64,000 nucleotides of DNA from Pseudomonas sp. M47T1 (GCF_000263855.1 NZ_AJWX01000012.1:107048-171047); one strand, 5' to 3'; positions 1 through 9,813 are shown, numbered from the stretch's first letter. Numbers and translations: made by a program. The notes: a model not told the origin generated them from the sequence alone.

Positions 1-767
1 AGGCCGTCGAAACGGTACTCCAGCAGCCACATCAGCGCGTTGTCGATAAAGAAGTCGCGTACCTGGGGGCGGCGAAAGTCGATGGCGTCGCCCCAGGGGG
101 TTTTCAGGTCCTGGCGGAAGAAACCCTTGGCGTAGCGCCCCAGGTAATTACCGTCGGGGCCGAAGTGGTTGTATACCACGTCGAGGATCACCATCAGGCC
201 GTGACCATGGGCGCAGTCGATCAGGTGCTTGAGTTGTTCCGGGGTGCCGTAGGACGACTGCGGGGCGTAAGGCAATACGCCGTCGTAGCCCCAGTTACGC
301 TCGCCGGGGAACTGCGCCAGGGGCATCAGTTCGATGGCAGTGATGCCCAGCTCGGCCAGGCGCGCCAGGTGTTTTTCCACGGCGGCGAAGCCACCCAGCA
401 CGCCCACGTGCAGTTCGTAGATGACCGCCTCATGCCACGGACGGCCTTGCCACTGGGGGAATTGCCACTGATAGGCGTTGGGGTCGGTTACCAGGCTGGG
501 GCCGTGGACATCGCCTTGCTGGGCGCGCGACGCGGGGTCGGGTACCAGCATTTCGCCATCTATCTGGTAACGGTAGGCGGTACCGGCCGGGCAATGGGAC
601 TTGATGACGAACCAGCCGTCATCCTGGGCCAGCATGGGCAATGACTGGCCGTCCTCAAGTTCCACACTGACATGAAAGGCGTCCGGCGCCCACAACGCAA
701 AGCGTGTGAGCCCCGAATCCAGCAGTTGTGCACCATGTGGCCAGGTTTCAGGTGTCGGTAGCGGCAT
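1..767 (-). CDS. treZ: Malto-oligosyltrehalose trehalohydrolase, N-terminal part (cut by window edge)
   Basis: Releases trehalose from maltooligosyl-trehalose, the second step of the TreY/TreZ route from glycogen-type glucans. About 255 N-terminal residues are visible; the C-terminus lies beyond base 1. The reverse-strand translation begins MPLPTPETWPHGAQLL, has an N-terminal CBM48-like beta domain (ALWAPDAF, GWFVIK) and then the GH13 barrel with IYELHVG, ITAIELMPLAQF, NWGYDGV and the region-I motif VILDVVYNHFGPDGN. The start is 17 bases after the glgA stop on the same strand, so the two are probably co-transcribed. The family call rests on motif order typical of TreZ rather than GlgB or GlgX; the catalytic Asp/Glu of later motifs are outside the window. 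Confidence 0.85.
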   Translation of the reverse strand, partial: MPLPTPETWPHGAQLLDSGLTRFALWAPDAFHVSVELEDGQSLPMLAQDDGWFVIKSHCPAGTAYRYQIDGEMLVPDPASRAQQGDVHGPSLVTDPNAYQWQFPQWQGRPWHEAVIYELHVGVLGGFAAVEKHLARLAELGITAIELMPLAQFPGERNWGYDGVLPYAPQSSYGTPEQLKHLIDCAHGHGLMVILDVVYNHFGPDGNYLGRYAKGFFRQDLKTPWGDAIDFRRPQVRDFFIDNALMWLLEYRFDG

Positions 768-784
768 CGATGAAACCTCTTCCG

Positions 785-2353
785 TTAGTGTCTACCTGAT
801 ACGGCCACCGATTTGCTCACGAGTTCCTCGTAGAGTTTTGCGTAGGGTTCAACGGCCTGGCTCCAGTTGAACGGCTGGGTCATGGACAGGCAGCGCATGG
901 CGTTCAGCAGGCTTGGCTTGCTGAACACGTAGAAGGCCCGGCGCAGGGCTTCTTCATAGCTGGCCACGGTGGACTCGTTGAACAGGAAGCCGGTGACGCC
1001 ATCCTCGATGGTGTCAGCCAGGCCGCCGGTGTTGCGGGCCACGGGCAGTGAGCCGTAGCGCTGGGCGTACATTTGGCTCAGGCCGCAGGGCTCGTAGCGC
1101 GACGGCATGAGCAGGAAGTCGCTGCCGGCGAACATGCGGCGTGCGTCGGTTTCGTTAAAGCCGATGCGCACACCGATCTGGCCGGGGAAGCGCAGGGCCA
1201 GTTCGCGCATGGCCTGTTCTTCCTCGGGCTCGCCGCGGCCGATGATCGCGATCTGCCCGCCGTTTTCAACAATGAACTCGGCTACGCCCTGGGTCAGGTC
1301 CAGGCCTTTCTGGTACACCAGCCGCGACACCACGGCAAACAACGGGCCTTGCGAATCGTCCAGGCCGAACAGGGTGCGCACGTGCTCGGCGTTCACTTGT
1401 TTGCCTTCCCAGTCATTGAGGCTGAAAGGGCACACCAGGTGCGAGTCGGTGGCCGAGTCCCAGCTGTCGTCGATGCCGTTGGGGATGCCGCTGAGCAGGC
1501 CCTGGTAGGCCTTGCTGCCCAGGAAGCCGTCCAGCCCGCAGCCGAATTGCGGCGTGGTGATTTCATCGGCATAGGTGGCGCTGACCGTGGTGATGTGGCT
1601 GGAGTAGGCCATACCGGCCTTGAGGAACGACAGCTTGCCGTAGAACTCCATGCCTTCCTGTTGCAGGGCATGTTCAGGCACGCCCAGTTCCGGGCAGCAG
1701 GCGCGGCTGACTACGCCCTGATAGGCCAGGTTGTGGATAGTGAACAGGGTCGGCGTGCTCAGTCCGCGCCAGTGCATGTAGGCGGGCGCCATGCCGGCCG
1801 GCCAGTCGTGGGCATGTACCAGGTCGGGTTTCCAGTGCACCATGCCCAGGCCGGCAGCGATGTCGGCAGCGGCCAGCCCCAGGCGGGCGAAGCGGATGTG
1901 GTTGTCGGGCCAGTCGCGACCGTTGTTGGCGCCGTAGGGGGTACCGTCGCGCTCGTACAGTTCGGGGCAGATCAACACATAGATGACCAGGCCGTCCTTG
2001 AGGTCCATGCGTCCAATCTTGCACGGCGGCAGTGCGGCGTGACCGCCCAGGTCGCCGACGATGTGGATCGGGTTCTCGCTGTTGAGCACCTGGGGGTAAC
2101 CGGGAATCAGGATGCGTACGTCGTGCAGCGGGCTCATGGCGCGCGGTAGCGCCTGTGAAACGTCACCCAGGCCACCGGTCTTGACCAGGTCGGCGATCTC
2201 GGAGGTGACAAACAACACTTTCTGGCGGTTGGGATTAATGCGTGCGTCGGCCTGCAGTACCTTGCCCGTCGAAGCGATTTCCACCAACTCGGTTGGCTCG
2301 CTCTCCTGCTTGTTAAAACGCTCTCCATGGGTCTCGACAGCGGCACTGATCAT
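785..2353 (-). CDS. glgA: Glycogen synthase (ADP-glucose, GT5)
   Basis: Elongates alpha-1,4-glucan from ADP-glucose. The 522-residue product has a ~45-residue N-terminal extension before the GT5 fold. The ADP-glucose-binding motif KTGGLGDV follows SEIADLV near residue 57, and the C-terminal half carries SRLVYQKGLDL, a PSRYEPCGLSQMYAQ motif with the catalytic glutamate, and NTGGLADTI. A longer reading frame opens at 2422, but the ATG at 2353 is preceded by GGGAGAG at good spacing, so I take that start. It leads the minus-strand pair glgA-treZ, which fits the Pseudomonas arrangement where glycogen and trehalose genes are clustered. Length and motifs are normal for the family. Confidence 0.95.
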   Translation of the reverse strand: MISAAVETHGERFNKQESEPTELVEIASTGKVLQADARINPNRQKVLFVTSEIADLVKTGGLGDVSQALPRAMSPLHDVRILIPGYPQVLNSENPIHIVGDLGGHAALPPCKIGRMDLKDGLVIYVLICPELYERDGTPYGANNGRDWPDNHIRFARLGLAAADIAAGLGMVHWKPDLVHAHDWPAGMAPAYMHWRGLSTPTLFTIHNLAYQGVVSRACCPELGVPEHALQQEGMEFYGKLSFLKAGMAYSSHITTVSATYADEITTPQFGCGLDGFLGSKAYQGLLSGIPNGIDDSWDSATDSHLVCPFSLNDWEGKQVNAEHVRTLFGLDDSQGPLFAVVSRLVYQKGLDLTQGVAEFIVENGGQIAIIGRGEPEEEQAMRELALRFPGQIGVRIGFNETDARRMFAGSDFLLMPSRYEPCGLSQMYAQRYGSLPVARNTGGLADTIEDGVTGFLFNESTVASYEEALRRAFYVFSKPSLLNAMRCLSMTQPFNWSQAVEPYAKLYEELVSKSVAVSGRH

Positions 2354-2826
2354 TGTTCTCTCCCGTGCATTAATGCATGTGTGGCAAGCACCTGATTTTT
2401 GATCCAGCGACCCCACGGTCAAGCGCGCAAGCGCGACGCCATGCGGCTCCTGCCGACGGCGAATTGACAGAGTGGGGTGGTCCAGCCGCTTGAATGAACT
2501 TCATATCCACGGCCTACCTTTAACCTGACCTGCCGCCTTTTCAGAAGTTTCGACTTTTTGCAGACGAACCTCCCGGGCGGTGTGCGGGCTGAGTTTTGAG
2601 TGTAGGAAAAATTTCAGACTCTGTGGTCACGGCGCGACTGACGGACGGTCATGATGAGGGACAGGGCGGAAGTGGGGGCGCTGCAGGCCTTGAAATATGG
2701 GTGTTCAAGGATGGGGTCGAGTTAGAATGAAATTTCTAGAAACACCCTCACCTCCGCTATTACGCCGTGCACCAAGGCTAACGCCGCGGCCCTTCAAGCC
2801 ATTGTGCGTTGCACCCCATGCAGGAC

Positions 2827-2911
2827 CGTGCCATGGCCTGAAATAGGCTTCAGCTTTTGGCGCAGGCAACCGATCGCAATGAGCAATGCGGCATCCCGAC
2901 GAATGATGGCT
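2827..2911 (-). pseudogene. Decayed duplicate of the 3' end and flank of the SgcJ-like gene
   Basis: This stretch matches 3521-3611, which is the last codons plus 3' flank of the 3579-4022 gene. Shared blocks in the same order are CGTGCCATGGCCTGA, TTTGGCGCAGG, TGCGGCATC and GAATGATGGCT, with small indels between. On the minus strand the true gene ends SHHSSVMPQG; in the copy the SHHSS part survives in one frame and VGMPH in another, so it is frameshifted. No similarity to the rest of the gene could be followed upstream. Read as a remnant of an old tandem duplication. Confidence 0.6.
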
Positions 2912-3270
2912 CCGTTCTCCCGACCCTAAGACAGATAGTGACACTGTTTGCGCTATCGAACCTTTGGATGGCCCGGAGACATTTACTGAGCAGCGCAGGA
3001 CAGGTGCGCCTGTGATGCAGAAAATGCCTGCTGCGGTAGGCTTCGAACAGCCGCTGGCGTGACACTGACGACGAATCTGAGCATATTTTCAGCGAGGCTC
3101 TCGTTTTTGAGACCTGGGTGCGAGGCTGATAGAAAATGTCGGCCTACCTCAGAGCATCCCTGAGGCTTTATGAGTTTCCTGAGGGCGAGGATGGCGGGCA
3201 GTGAGGCTCCATAGCAGCAACTGTCTTGTGGAGGTACACTCTCTGGGAGATTCCAGGGTGTGGAGGAGCC

Positions 3271-3359
3271 TGTGGGAGCGGGTTCTACCCGCGAAAAGAA
3301 CGCCGCGAAATATCTGAAACACCACGGCGCTCTCTTCGCGGGCAGAGCCCGCTCCCACA
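3271..3359. repeat. REPIN (inverted pair of type-A REP)
   Basis: Left arm TGTGGGAGCGGGTTCTACCC and right arm reading TTCGCGGGCAGAGCCCGCTC then CCACA are reverse complements apart from a few changes, separated by about 40 bases. The same 24-mer family recurs at 15895-15969 and 47109-47327. This is the common Pseudomonas REP doublet arrangement. Confidence 0.85.
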
Positions 3360-3578
3360 GTGTGTACCCCGCCGACGCAGCAAACTGCCGCGAGGCTGTT
3401 GCGGTTGTCTCGAGAGGTCCATGTCTCGGGTTTTGGGGCGCTTTTTAGATCACGCACCGCCCGACGGCGCTTCCCGGGTAGACCGGATGCCCGGACCCCC
3501 CGGTCCTACATTTGTTGCAGCGTGCCATGGCCTGATGGACCGAGTTCTTAGCCTTTGGCGCAGGGCGCTCGATTGTGG

Positions 3579-4022
3579 TTACCCCTGCGGCATCACCGAT
3601 GAATGATGGCTGCCGATCAACCATCGTTCCCCATCCCAGTTCCAGGTGTAGCTATATCGGGCCCGCACCGTCTCGCCGGTGGCCGCGAAGGTGAATTCAT
3701 AGAGGCCGGCATCCACTGCACTGTCGCAGCGGCTGTGGATGGTGCGGCTGACGATTCGCCCGCTCGGTTGGTTGGCCAGGAAATGGGCGAAGTAGTCTTC
3801 CCGTTCGGCGGTGGTCAGGCGCACCTGGTTGGACAGCGTGGGCAACAGCACCGCATCGGGCTGATAGATCGCCGCCACTTGGGCTGGGTCGCGCGTTTGC
3901 AACGCGCCATTCCACTGCTCGAACAGGTTGGCAACGTCCGCTTCGGAGGGGCTGTTACACGCTGGTTTCGCATTGACTGCCAGGGGCGCAGCCAGTAGGG
4001 CAAGCACGATGATTGCTTTCAC
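3579..4022 (-). CDS. Secreted SgcJ/EcaC-family (DUF4440/CaMKII-AD, NTF2-like) protein
   Basis: A 147-residue protein with a clear signal peptide (MKAIIVLALLAAPLAVNA, cut before KPAC). The mature part is a single NTF2-like domain: LFEQWNGALQTRDPAQVAAIY, then DAVLLPTLSNQVR, then FLANQPSGRIVSR, and a C-terminal TWNWDGERWLIGSHHSS, which is the pattern of SgcJ/EcaC or calmodulin-kinase association-domain proteins. Members bind small ligands or form oligomers; the substrate here is unknown, and the 'oxidoreductase' label often given to this family has little support. Likely periplasmic. It stands alone on the minus strand; a decayed copy of its tail lies downstream. Confidence 0.8.
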   Translation of the reverse strand: MKAIIVLALLAAPLAVNAKPACNSPSEADVANLFEQWNGALQTRDPAQVAAIYQPDAVLLPTLSNQVRLTTAEREDYFAHFLANQPSGRIVSRTIHSRCDSAVDAGLYEFTFAATGETVRARYSYTWNWDGERWLIGSHHSSVMPQG

Positions 4023-4162
4023 GATACTTCTCCATCACGGGCGCCGACGGCTGTGGCGCTCAGGCCTGGCACTCTAGGAGGCGGATGGCGGGGAAGGTAT
4101 CGGGAAAGGTTTCCGGCGTCAGCCGGCAGGACGAGCCTGCCGGTACGGGAAGGGACAGCGGA

Positions 4163-4348
4163 TCAGGCGATCTTCGCCTGGGCGCCACCGGTAAGGCCGG
4201 TGTCCTGCTGGGACTGCAAGAGCATCATGGTCAAGTGGGCGACCTTTTTCTGCAACTGGTCGCGTTCTTCTTTCAATTCGCGCAGTTCGTCACGACGGAC
4301 CGTGACATAGAGGGTTTGGGTGGGTGTTGCTGGCAGTAAAGTTCCCAT
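4163..4348 (-). CDS. Small coiled-coil conserved protein
   Basis: A 61-residue protein starting at an ATG preceded by GAGGTGA at ideal spacing. The centre (RRDELRELKEERDQLQKKVAHL) is a heptad-rich helix likely to form a coiled coil, followed by TMMLLQSQQDTG. I do not recognise a named family; it looks like a small Pseudomonas-conserved cytoplasmic protein. It has its own gap on both sides and points away from gnd. No function can be assigned. Confidence 0.65.
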   Translation of the reverse strand: MGTLLPATPTQTLYVTVRRDELRELKEERDQLQKKVAHLTMMLLQSQQDTGLTGGAQAKIA

Positions 4349-4679
4349 TGCTCACCTCGCAAATGGCATGTCTCACAGTGAGGATAGCCGACCTTGAGCG
4401 TTTGCCACTCCGGTCTGACCCTCTGTCGGCGCGGATTCTGATTTCTTTTTTCAGCCAATGGAACTTTTTTATTTTTCACGGTCCGTGTGTCTTTTTCTTC
4501 ATGTGCCAGCAAGTGCCCGCCAGCGTTGAAGAAGCTTTGATGACAGGCCTCCTGATGAAAAAATACGCGCGACGAACGGCTAAAGTCGAAACTAACTCTG
4601 GCAACCCTGTACTAAGCTTTGAGACCATTAGCGTTTTCAAGGTGTGACACACCTATTTACGCATCTGTGGAGCACCGGC

Positions 4680-5657
4680 ATGCAATTGGGAATCGTGGGA
4701 CTGGGCCGCATGGGCGGCAATATTTCGAGAAGACTGATGCGCGGCGGCCACCAGACGGTGGTCTGGGACCGTGATCAGTCCTCCGTGGCGAAACTGGGTG
4801 AAGAGGGCGCCGTGACGGCGACTGACCTCGCCGACCTGGTGCGTCAGATGGACGCACCTCGTGCTGTGTGGGTGATGCTGCCCGCTGGCGCGCCAACCGA
4901 GGACACCATCCAGCAACTGGCCGACCTGCTTGAAGCCGATGACGTGATCATCGATGGCGGCAACACCTTCTACAAGGACGACATCCGTCGTGCCAAGGAA
5001 CTGAGCGAGCGCAAGCTGCACTACGTTGACGTCGGCACCTCCGGCGGCGTGTGGGGCCTTGACCGCGGTTTCTGCATGATGATCGGTGGCGAAGCCGCGG
5101 TGTTCGAGCGCCTGGACCCGCTGTTTGCTTGCCTGGCCCCCGGCGTGGGCGACATTCTGCGCACCAAGGGCCGCGACGGTGAGCACGACCGTGCCGAGCA
5201 TGGCTACATCCACGCAGGCCCGGCAGGTTCTGGCCACTTCGTGAAGATGATCCACAACGGCATCGAGTACGGCATGATGCAGGCCTTCGCCGAAGGCTTC
5301 GACATCCTCAAGACCAAGAACAGCACCGCGCTGCCGGAAGACCAGCGCTTTGACCTGAACCTGGCCGAGATCGCCGAAGTATGGCGCCGCGGCAGCGTGG
5401 TATCGTCCTGGCTGCTGGACCTGACCGCCGATGCGCTGGTGGGTGACCCCGCGCTGGATAGCTATTCGGGTTCGGTGTCCGACAGCGGTGAAGGTCGCTG
5501 GACCATTGACGCGGCGGTGGAGCAGGCAGTACCGGTACCGGTGCTGGCAGGCTCGCTGTTCGCACGTTTCCGTTCCCGCCAGGAAAGCACCTACGGCGAC
5601 AAATTGCTGTCGGCGATGCGCTTTGGCTTCGGCGGCCATATCGAGGTTCCTAAATGA
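4680..5657 (+). CDS. gnd: 6-phosphogluconate dehydrogenase, decarboxylating (short NAD-type)
   Basis: Converts 6-phosphogluconate to ribulose-5-phosphate. The 325-residue product starts [15 protein letters not shown], a Rossmann GxGxxG motif, and carries [22 protein letters not shown] and [17 protein letters not shown], the substrate-binding and catalytic Lys segment of 6PGDH. It is far shorter than the ~470-residue NADP enzymes, which marks the YqeC/GntZ-like NAD-preferring subfamily (family knowledge, not measured). I choose the ATG at 4680 because it begins the Rossmann strand and has GGAGC upstream; an in-frame ATG 12 codons earlier adds only unrelated residues. The stop overlaps the zwf start (ATGA), so translation is probably coupled. 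Confidence 0.93.
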   Translation: MQLGIVGLGRMGGNISRRLMRGGHQTVVWDRDQSSVAKLGEEGAVTATDLADLVRQMDAPRAVWVMLPAGAPTEDTIQQLADLLEADDVIIDGGNTFYKDDIRRAKELSERKLHYVDVGTSGGVWGLDRGFCMMIGGEAAVFERLDPLFACLAPGVGDILRTKGRDGEHDRAEHGYIHAGPAGSGHFVKMIHNGIEYGMMQAFAEGFDILKTKNSTALPEDQRFDLNLAEIAEVWRRGSVVSSWLLDLTADALVGDPALDSYSGSVSDSGEGRWTIDAAVEQAVPVPVLAGSLFARFRSRQESTYGDKLLSAMRFGFGGHIEVPK

Positions 5658-7162
5658 CACGGGCGAAGTCCAAGGTAGACGCAGCACCCCCCACAACGCT
5701 GTTTCTCTTTGGCGCCCATGGCGACCTGGTGAAGCGCCTGCTCATGCCGGCGCTGTACAACCTGAGTCGCGACGGTTTGCTGGACAATGGTCTGCATATC
5801 GTCGGTGTCGACCACAACGAGGTCAGCGATGCTGACTTCGCTGCCAAACTGCACGATTTCATCATCGAGCAGGCGCGCAGCAAGAACCCGGAGGGGGCTG
5901 AGAAGGCCCTCGACCCGGCCTTGTGGGCCAAGCTGGCAAAGCGTATCAGCTACATCAGTGGCGACTTTCTCGACGATGGCACCTACCAGGCGATTGGCGA
6001 ACGCATCACCGCCAACCGCACCGGCAATGCCGTGTTCTACCTGGCCACCTCGCCGCGCTTCTTCAGTGAAGTGGCGCAGCGCCTGGGCCATGCCGGGTTG
6101 CTCCAGGAGCAGCCCGACGCCTTCCGCCGCGTAGTGATCGAAAAACCCTTCGGTTCCGACCTGCCGACCGCCGAGGCCCTCAACGCGTGCCTGTTGAGCG
6201 TCATGAGCGAGAAGCAGATCTACCGGATCGACCACTACCTGGGCAAGGAAACCGTTCAGAACATCCTCATCAGCCGGTTTTCCAACGGCATCTTCGAGGC
6301 GTTCTGGAACAATCATTACATTGACCACGTGCAGATCACCGCCGCCGAAACCGTCGGCGTGGAAACACGGGGCAATTTCTACGACAGCACCGGCGCCCTG
6401 CGCGACATGGTGCCCAACCACTTGTTCCAGTTGCTGGCCATGGTTGCCATGGAGCCGCCAGCCGCCTTTGGCGCCGACGCCGTGCGTGGCGAAAAGGCCA
6501 AGGTGGTGGGGGCCATTCGCCCCTGGTCCAAGGCCGACGCCCTGAAAAACTCAGTGCGCGGCCAGTACACGGCAGGCGGCGGCGACAAGCCTGGCTACCG
6601 CGAAGAGCCGAAGGTGGCGCCCGACAGCCGCACCGAGACGTTCGTGGCGCTGAAGGTGATGATCGATAACTGGCGCTGGGTGGGCGTGCCGTTCTACCTG
6701 CGCACCGGCAAGCGCATGAGCGTGCGCGACACCGAGATCGCCATCTGCTTCAAGCAGGCGCCCTACGCGCAGTTCCGCGACACCGAGGTGGAGCGCTTGC
6801 AGCCCAACTACCTGCGCATCCAGATCCAGCCCAACGAGGGCATGTGGTTCGACTTGATGGCCAAGCGGCCCGGGCCGGCCTTAGTGATGGAAAACGTAGA
6901 GCTGGGCTTTGCCTACAAAGACTTCTTCCAGATGCAGCCCTCCACCGGCTACGAGACGCTGATCTACGACTGCCTCACCGGTGATCAGACGCTGTTCCAG
7001 CGCGCCGACAACATCGAGAACGGCTGGCGCGCGGTGCAGCCGTTCCTGGATGCCTGGCGCGACGGTGGCAAGATCGACAGCTACGCGGCAGGCGAAGACG
7101 GCCCCGAGTCCGCCGAAGAGTTGCTGGCCCGAGACGGTCGCTCTTGGCACAGCCTGGGATGA
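5654..7162 (+). CDS. zwf: Glucose-6-phosphate 1-dehydrogenase
   Basis: Oxidises glucose-6-phosphate to 6-phosphogluconolactone. The 502-residue protein has the N-terminal nucleotide-binding motif [11 protein letters not shown] (usual form GASGDLxxRKL, here with His in the second variable place) and the substrate motif [13 protein letters not shown], plus EKPFGSDL and [11 protein letters not shown]. It overlaps gnd by ATGA and is itself overlapped by the next gene the same way, so the three form a tight operon. Pseudomonas genomes usually hold several zwf copies; this gnd-linked one is likely not the copy next to hexR-pgl-eda. Confidence 0.95.
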   Translation: MTRAKSKVDAAPPTTLFLFGAHGDLVKRLLMPALYNLSRDGLLDNGLHIVGVDHNEVSDADFAAKLHDFIIEQARSKNPEGAEKALDPALWAKLAKRISYISGDFLDDGTYQAIGERITANRTGNAVFYLATSPRFFSEVAQRLGHAGLLQEQPDAFRRVVIEKPFGSDLPTAEALNACLLSVMSEKQIYRIDHYLGKETVQNILISRFSNGIFEAFWNNHYIDHVQITAAETVGVETRGNFYDSTGALRDMVPNHLFQLLAMVAMEPPAAFGADAVRGEKAKVVGAIRPWSKADALKNSVRGQYTAGGGDKPGYREEPKVAPDSRTETFVALKVMIDNWRWVGVPFYLRTGKRMSVRDTEIAICFKQAPYAQFRDTEVERLQPNYLRIQIQPNEGMWFDLMAKRPGPALVMENVELGFAYKDFFQMQPSTGYETLIYDCLTGDQTLFQRADNIENGWRAVQPFLDAWRDGGKIDSYAAGEDGPESAEELLARDGRSWHSLG

Positions 7163-7992
7163 GTGATCAGCCGCACGACCTCATCCGCTTGGTGCTCAGC
7201 GACATGGACGGCACGTTGCTGATGCCCGACCACAGTATTGGCGAGCGCGTGCGCGACGCCGTGGTGCGGCTGCGCGAGGCCGGTGTGGCCTTCAGCCTGG
7301 CCAGCGCGCGGCCGCCGCGGGCCATGCTGGGTATCATCAAAGAGCTGGGCATCGACGTGCCGTTTGCCGCTTTCAACGGCGGCATCCTGGCCAACCCCGA
7401 CGGCAGCGTGATGGCGCGCCATTGCGTTGATCGCCGCGCGGTCGATGCTGCCCTGTCGCTGTTTGCCAGGCACCCGGTGGCTATCTGGCTATTTGCCGAT
7501 GACCAGTGGTACCTCACCAACCCCGACACCCAATACCTGGGCAAGGAACTGGATGCCCTGGGTTACGGCTACGTGCAGGTTGATGACTTTGGCCCGTACC
7601 TGGACCGCGTCGACAAGATCGTCGCCACCTGCGCCGATTTCGATCTGTTGGCGCAACTGGAAAAACAATTGAGCCAGCAGATCAAGGGCCAGGCCCTGGC
7701 CGCCCGCTCGCAGAACTACTACCTGGACGTGACCGCGCTGCTGGCCAACAAGGGCGATGCCCTGGCCGAACTGGCCGGCCACCTGGGCGTGCCGCTGGCG
7801 CAGGCCGCAGTGCTGGGCGACGGTGGCAATGACGTGGCCATGTTCCGCCGCGCCGGGTTATCGATCGCCATGGGCCAGGCCGATGCCTCGGTCAAAGCCC
7901 ATGCCGACCATGTTACCGCCAGCAACCGTGAGCAGGGCGTGGCCGATGCCATTGACGCCTTGATCCTGCCGAGGGCGCCGCACACTCGCTGA
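7159..7992 (+). CDS. HAD-superfamily Cof-type phosphatase
   Basis: A 277-residue HAD IIB (Cof) protein, a group of sugar-phosphate phosphatases. Motif I is LSDMDGTLL with the two catalytic Asp, motif II Ser lies in AFSLASARPP, the motif III Lys in LANKGDALAEL, and motif IV is VLGDGGNDVAMF. The ATG at 7159 overlaps the zwf stop as ATGA and begins [15 protein letters not shown]; a start five codons earlier is less likely. Its place behind gnd and zwf suggests a hexose- or pentose-phosphate substrate, but the sequence does not say which. Confidence 0.88.
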   Translation: MSDQPHDLIRLVLSDMDGTLLMPDHSIGERVRDAVVRLREAGVAFSLASARPPRAMLGIIKELGIDVPFAAFNGGILANPDGSVMARHCVDRRAVDAALSLFARHPVAIWLFADDQWYLTNPDTQYLGKELDALGYGYVQVDDFGPYLDRVDKIVATCADFDLLAQLEKQLSQQIKGQALAARSQNYYLDVTALLANKGDALAELAGHLGVPLAQAAVLGDGGNDVAMFRRAGLSIAMGQADASVKAHADHVTASNREQGVADAIDALILPRAPHTR

Positions 7993-8019
7993 ATTCTTCT
8001 GCACAAGGTAAACCGCACC

Positions 8020-9813
8020 ATGGCCGCATTGATTGAAGACTATGCCTTGCTCGGCAACTGCAGAACTGCCGCGCTGGTCGACAAGCAAGGTTCACTGGAT
8101 TGGTTGTGTTTCCCCCGTTTCGACGCACCCGCCTGTTTTGCCGCCCTGTTGGGTGATGAACACAACGGCCGCTGGCGCCTGGCGCCACGCGAGCCGTTCG
8201 AGGCCAGCCGCTGCTACCGCGACGGCACGCTGATCCTGGAAACCACCTTCACCACCGCCAGCGGCCAGGCCCTGTTGATCGACTTCATGCCGCCGGGCGA
8301 ACACAGCAGCGTGGTGCGTATCGTGGAAGGCGTGAGCGGCCAGGTGGCGTTGGACATGGACCTGATCATTCGCTTCGACTACGGCAGCAGCGTGCCGTGG
8401 GTGGAGCAGGCTCACTCGCAGATCCTCACGGCCGTGGCCGGCCCGGAAATGCTGGTGCTGCATAGCGCGGCGCCCCTTGAAGCCGTCGATCACGCCACTG
8501 GCAGCCAGTTCAGCGTGGCGCCTGGTGAGCGGCGGGTGTTCGTGCTGACCTACCAGGACTCCAACCAGCCTGTGCGCGAAGCCTTCGATGGCGAGGCGGC
8601 GTTGGCGGAAACCGAAGCGTTCTGGCGGGCCTTCTCCGATCGCTGCCCGGACGTAGGGCCGTACACCGAACAGGTCAAGCGCTCGTTGATCGTGCTCAAG
8701 GCGCTGACCTACGAGCCCACCGGCGGCATTGTTGCCGCAGTCACCACGTCGCTGCCGGAGTATCTGGGTGGTGAGCGCAACTGGGATTACCGCTATTGCT
8801 GGCTGCGTGACGCCACCATGACCCTGCTGGCGTTCATGAACCTGGGCTATTTCGAGGAAGCCAGCGCCTGGCGCGAATGGCTGATGCGTTCGGTGGCCGG
8901 CAACCCCGAGCAGATGCAGATCATGTACGGCCTGGGCGGCGAGCGCCGCCTGCCGGAATACACCTTGCCGTGGCTCAGTGGCTACGAAGGCTCGCAGCCG
9001 GTGCGCATCGGCAACGCCGCAGCCACGCAACTGCAACTCGACGTTTATGGCGAGGTGGCGGACGCCATGACACAGGCTATCCGGGGCGGCCTGCCGCGTC
9101 ACCCGCGCAGCCGGGCGATCTTCCAGGTGATCATGCCGTACCTGGAAAGCATCTGGCATCAGCCTGACGAAGGGCTGTGGGAGATCCGTGGCGAGCCGCG
9201 GCACTTCGTGCACTCCAAGGTCATGGCCTGGGTGGCGTTCGACCGCTCTGCGAAGCTGCAGGCCAGCGACGGCGGTGATGCCGAGCGCGCCCGGCATTCA
9301 CGCGCGGTGGCCGACCTTATTCATGCCGATGTCTGCGCCCATGGCGTGGACTCGCAGCTGGGCTGCTTCACCCAATCCTACGGCTCGACCCACACCGACG
9401 CGAGCCTGCTGCAGATTGCCCTGACCGGCTTTCTGCCGGCCGATGATCCACGCTTCCTGGCCACCGTGGCGCAGATCGAGCAGCGCCTGATGCATGACGG
9501 CCTGCTGCTGCGCTACGACACCGGCACCGGTTGCGACGGCCTGGAGCCGGGGGAGGGGACCTTCCTGGTGTGTTCGTTCTGGCTGGCGGATGTGTACGTG
9601 TTGCTGGGCCGCATGGATGACGCCAACGCGTTGTTCCAGCGCCTGAGCGCGCTATGCAACGACGTCGGCCTGCTGGCCGAGCAATACGACCCGCGCGGTG
9701 CGCGCATGCTGGGCAACTTCCCCCAGGCGTTCAGCCACATCGGCATCATCAACACTGCCCTCAACCTGCACCGCGCCCAATGCCCGGCCCAGGACCGTGC
9801 CCAAGGCACATAA
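8020..9813 (+). CDS. Glycoside hydrolase family 15 protein (glucoamylase/trehalase-like)
   Basis: A 597-residue cytosolic GH15 protein with no signal peptide. The N-terminal beta-sandwich domain opens with EDYALLGNCRTAALVDKQGSLDWLCFP, the usual entry of this group, and the (alpha/alpha)6 catalytic domain has LGGERNWDYRYCWLRDATM and, near the C-terminus, LAEQYDPRGARMLGNFPQAFSH with the likely catalytic glutamate. Related bacterial proteins hydrolyse trehalose or short alpha-glucans. It lies 27 bases after the phosphatase gene with AAGGT upstream, so it may share the gnd-zwf transcript, and it is close to glgA-treZ, which supports a role in storage-sugar breakdown. The exact substrate is uncertain. 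Confidence 0.88.
   Translation: MAALIEDYALLGNCRTAALVDKQGSLDWLCFPRFDAPACFAALLGDEHNGRWRLAPREPFEASRCYRDGTLILETTFTTASGQALLIDFMPPGEHSSVVRIVEGVSGQVALDMDLIIRFDYGSSVPWVEQAHSQILTAVAGPEMLVLHSAAPLEAVDHATGSQFSVAPGERRVFVLTYQDSNQPVREAFDGEAALAETEAFWRAFSDRCPDVGPYTEQVKRSLIVLKALTYEPTGGIVAAVTTSLPEYLGGERNWDYRYCWLRDATMTLLAFMNLGYFEEASAWREWLMRSVAGNPEQMQIMYGLGGERRLPEYTLPWLSGYEGSQPVRIGNAAATQLQLDVYGEVADAMTQAIRGGLPRHPRSRAIFQVIMPYLESIWHQPDEGLWEIRGEPRHFVHSKVMAWVAFDRSAKLQASDGGDAERARHSRAVADLIHADVCAHGVDSQLGCFTQSYGSTHTDASLLQIALTGFLPADDPRFLATVAQIEQRLMHDGLLLRYDTGTGCDGLEPGEGTFLVCSFWLADVYVLLGRMDDANALFQRLSALCNDVGLLAEQYDPRGARMLGNFPQAFSHIGIINTALNLHRAQCPAQDRAQGT

Larger units (their letters stand above)
2354..3578. other. Long intergenic region without a convincing gene
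   Basis: About 1.2 kb between glgA (minus, upstream side) and the next minus-strand gene. Short ORFs here have no family features, good start sites or codon bias. It holds the glgA promoter region near 2354-2540, a decayed copy of the tail of the next gene (2827-2911), and a REPIN (3271-3359). The rest shows nothing I can name. Confidence 0.7.

Noticed and set aside
1073..2149. Long plus-strand ORF (358 aa) opposite glgA
   Set aside because: Shadow of the GC-rich codon pattern of glgA; no motifs, and glgA on the other strand is complete.
2705..3606. Several short ORFs in the glgA upstream gap
   Set aside because: They cross the REPIN and decayed duplicate, without SD or codon bias; only the remnant is reported.
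4273..4512. 79-aa minus ORF with three Cys near 4349-4512
   Set aside because: Overlaps the better-supported 61-aa gene, lacks an SD and has no family pattern.
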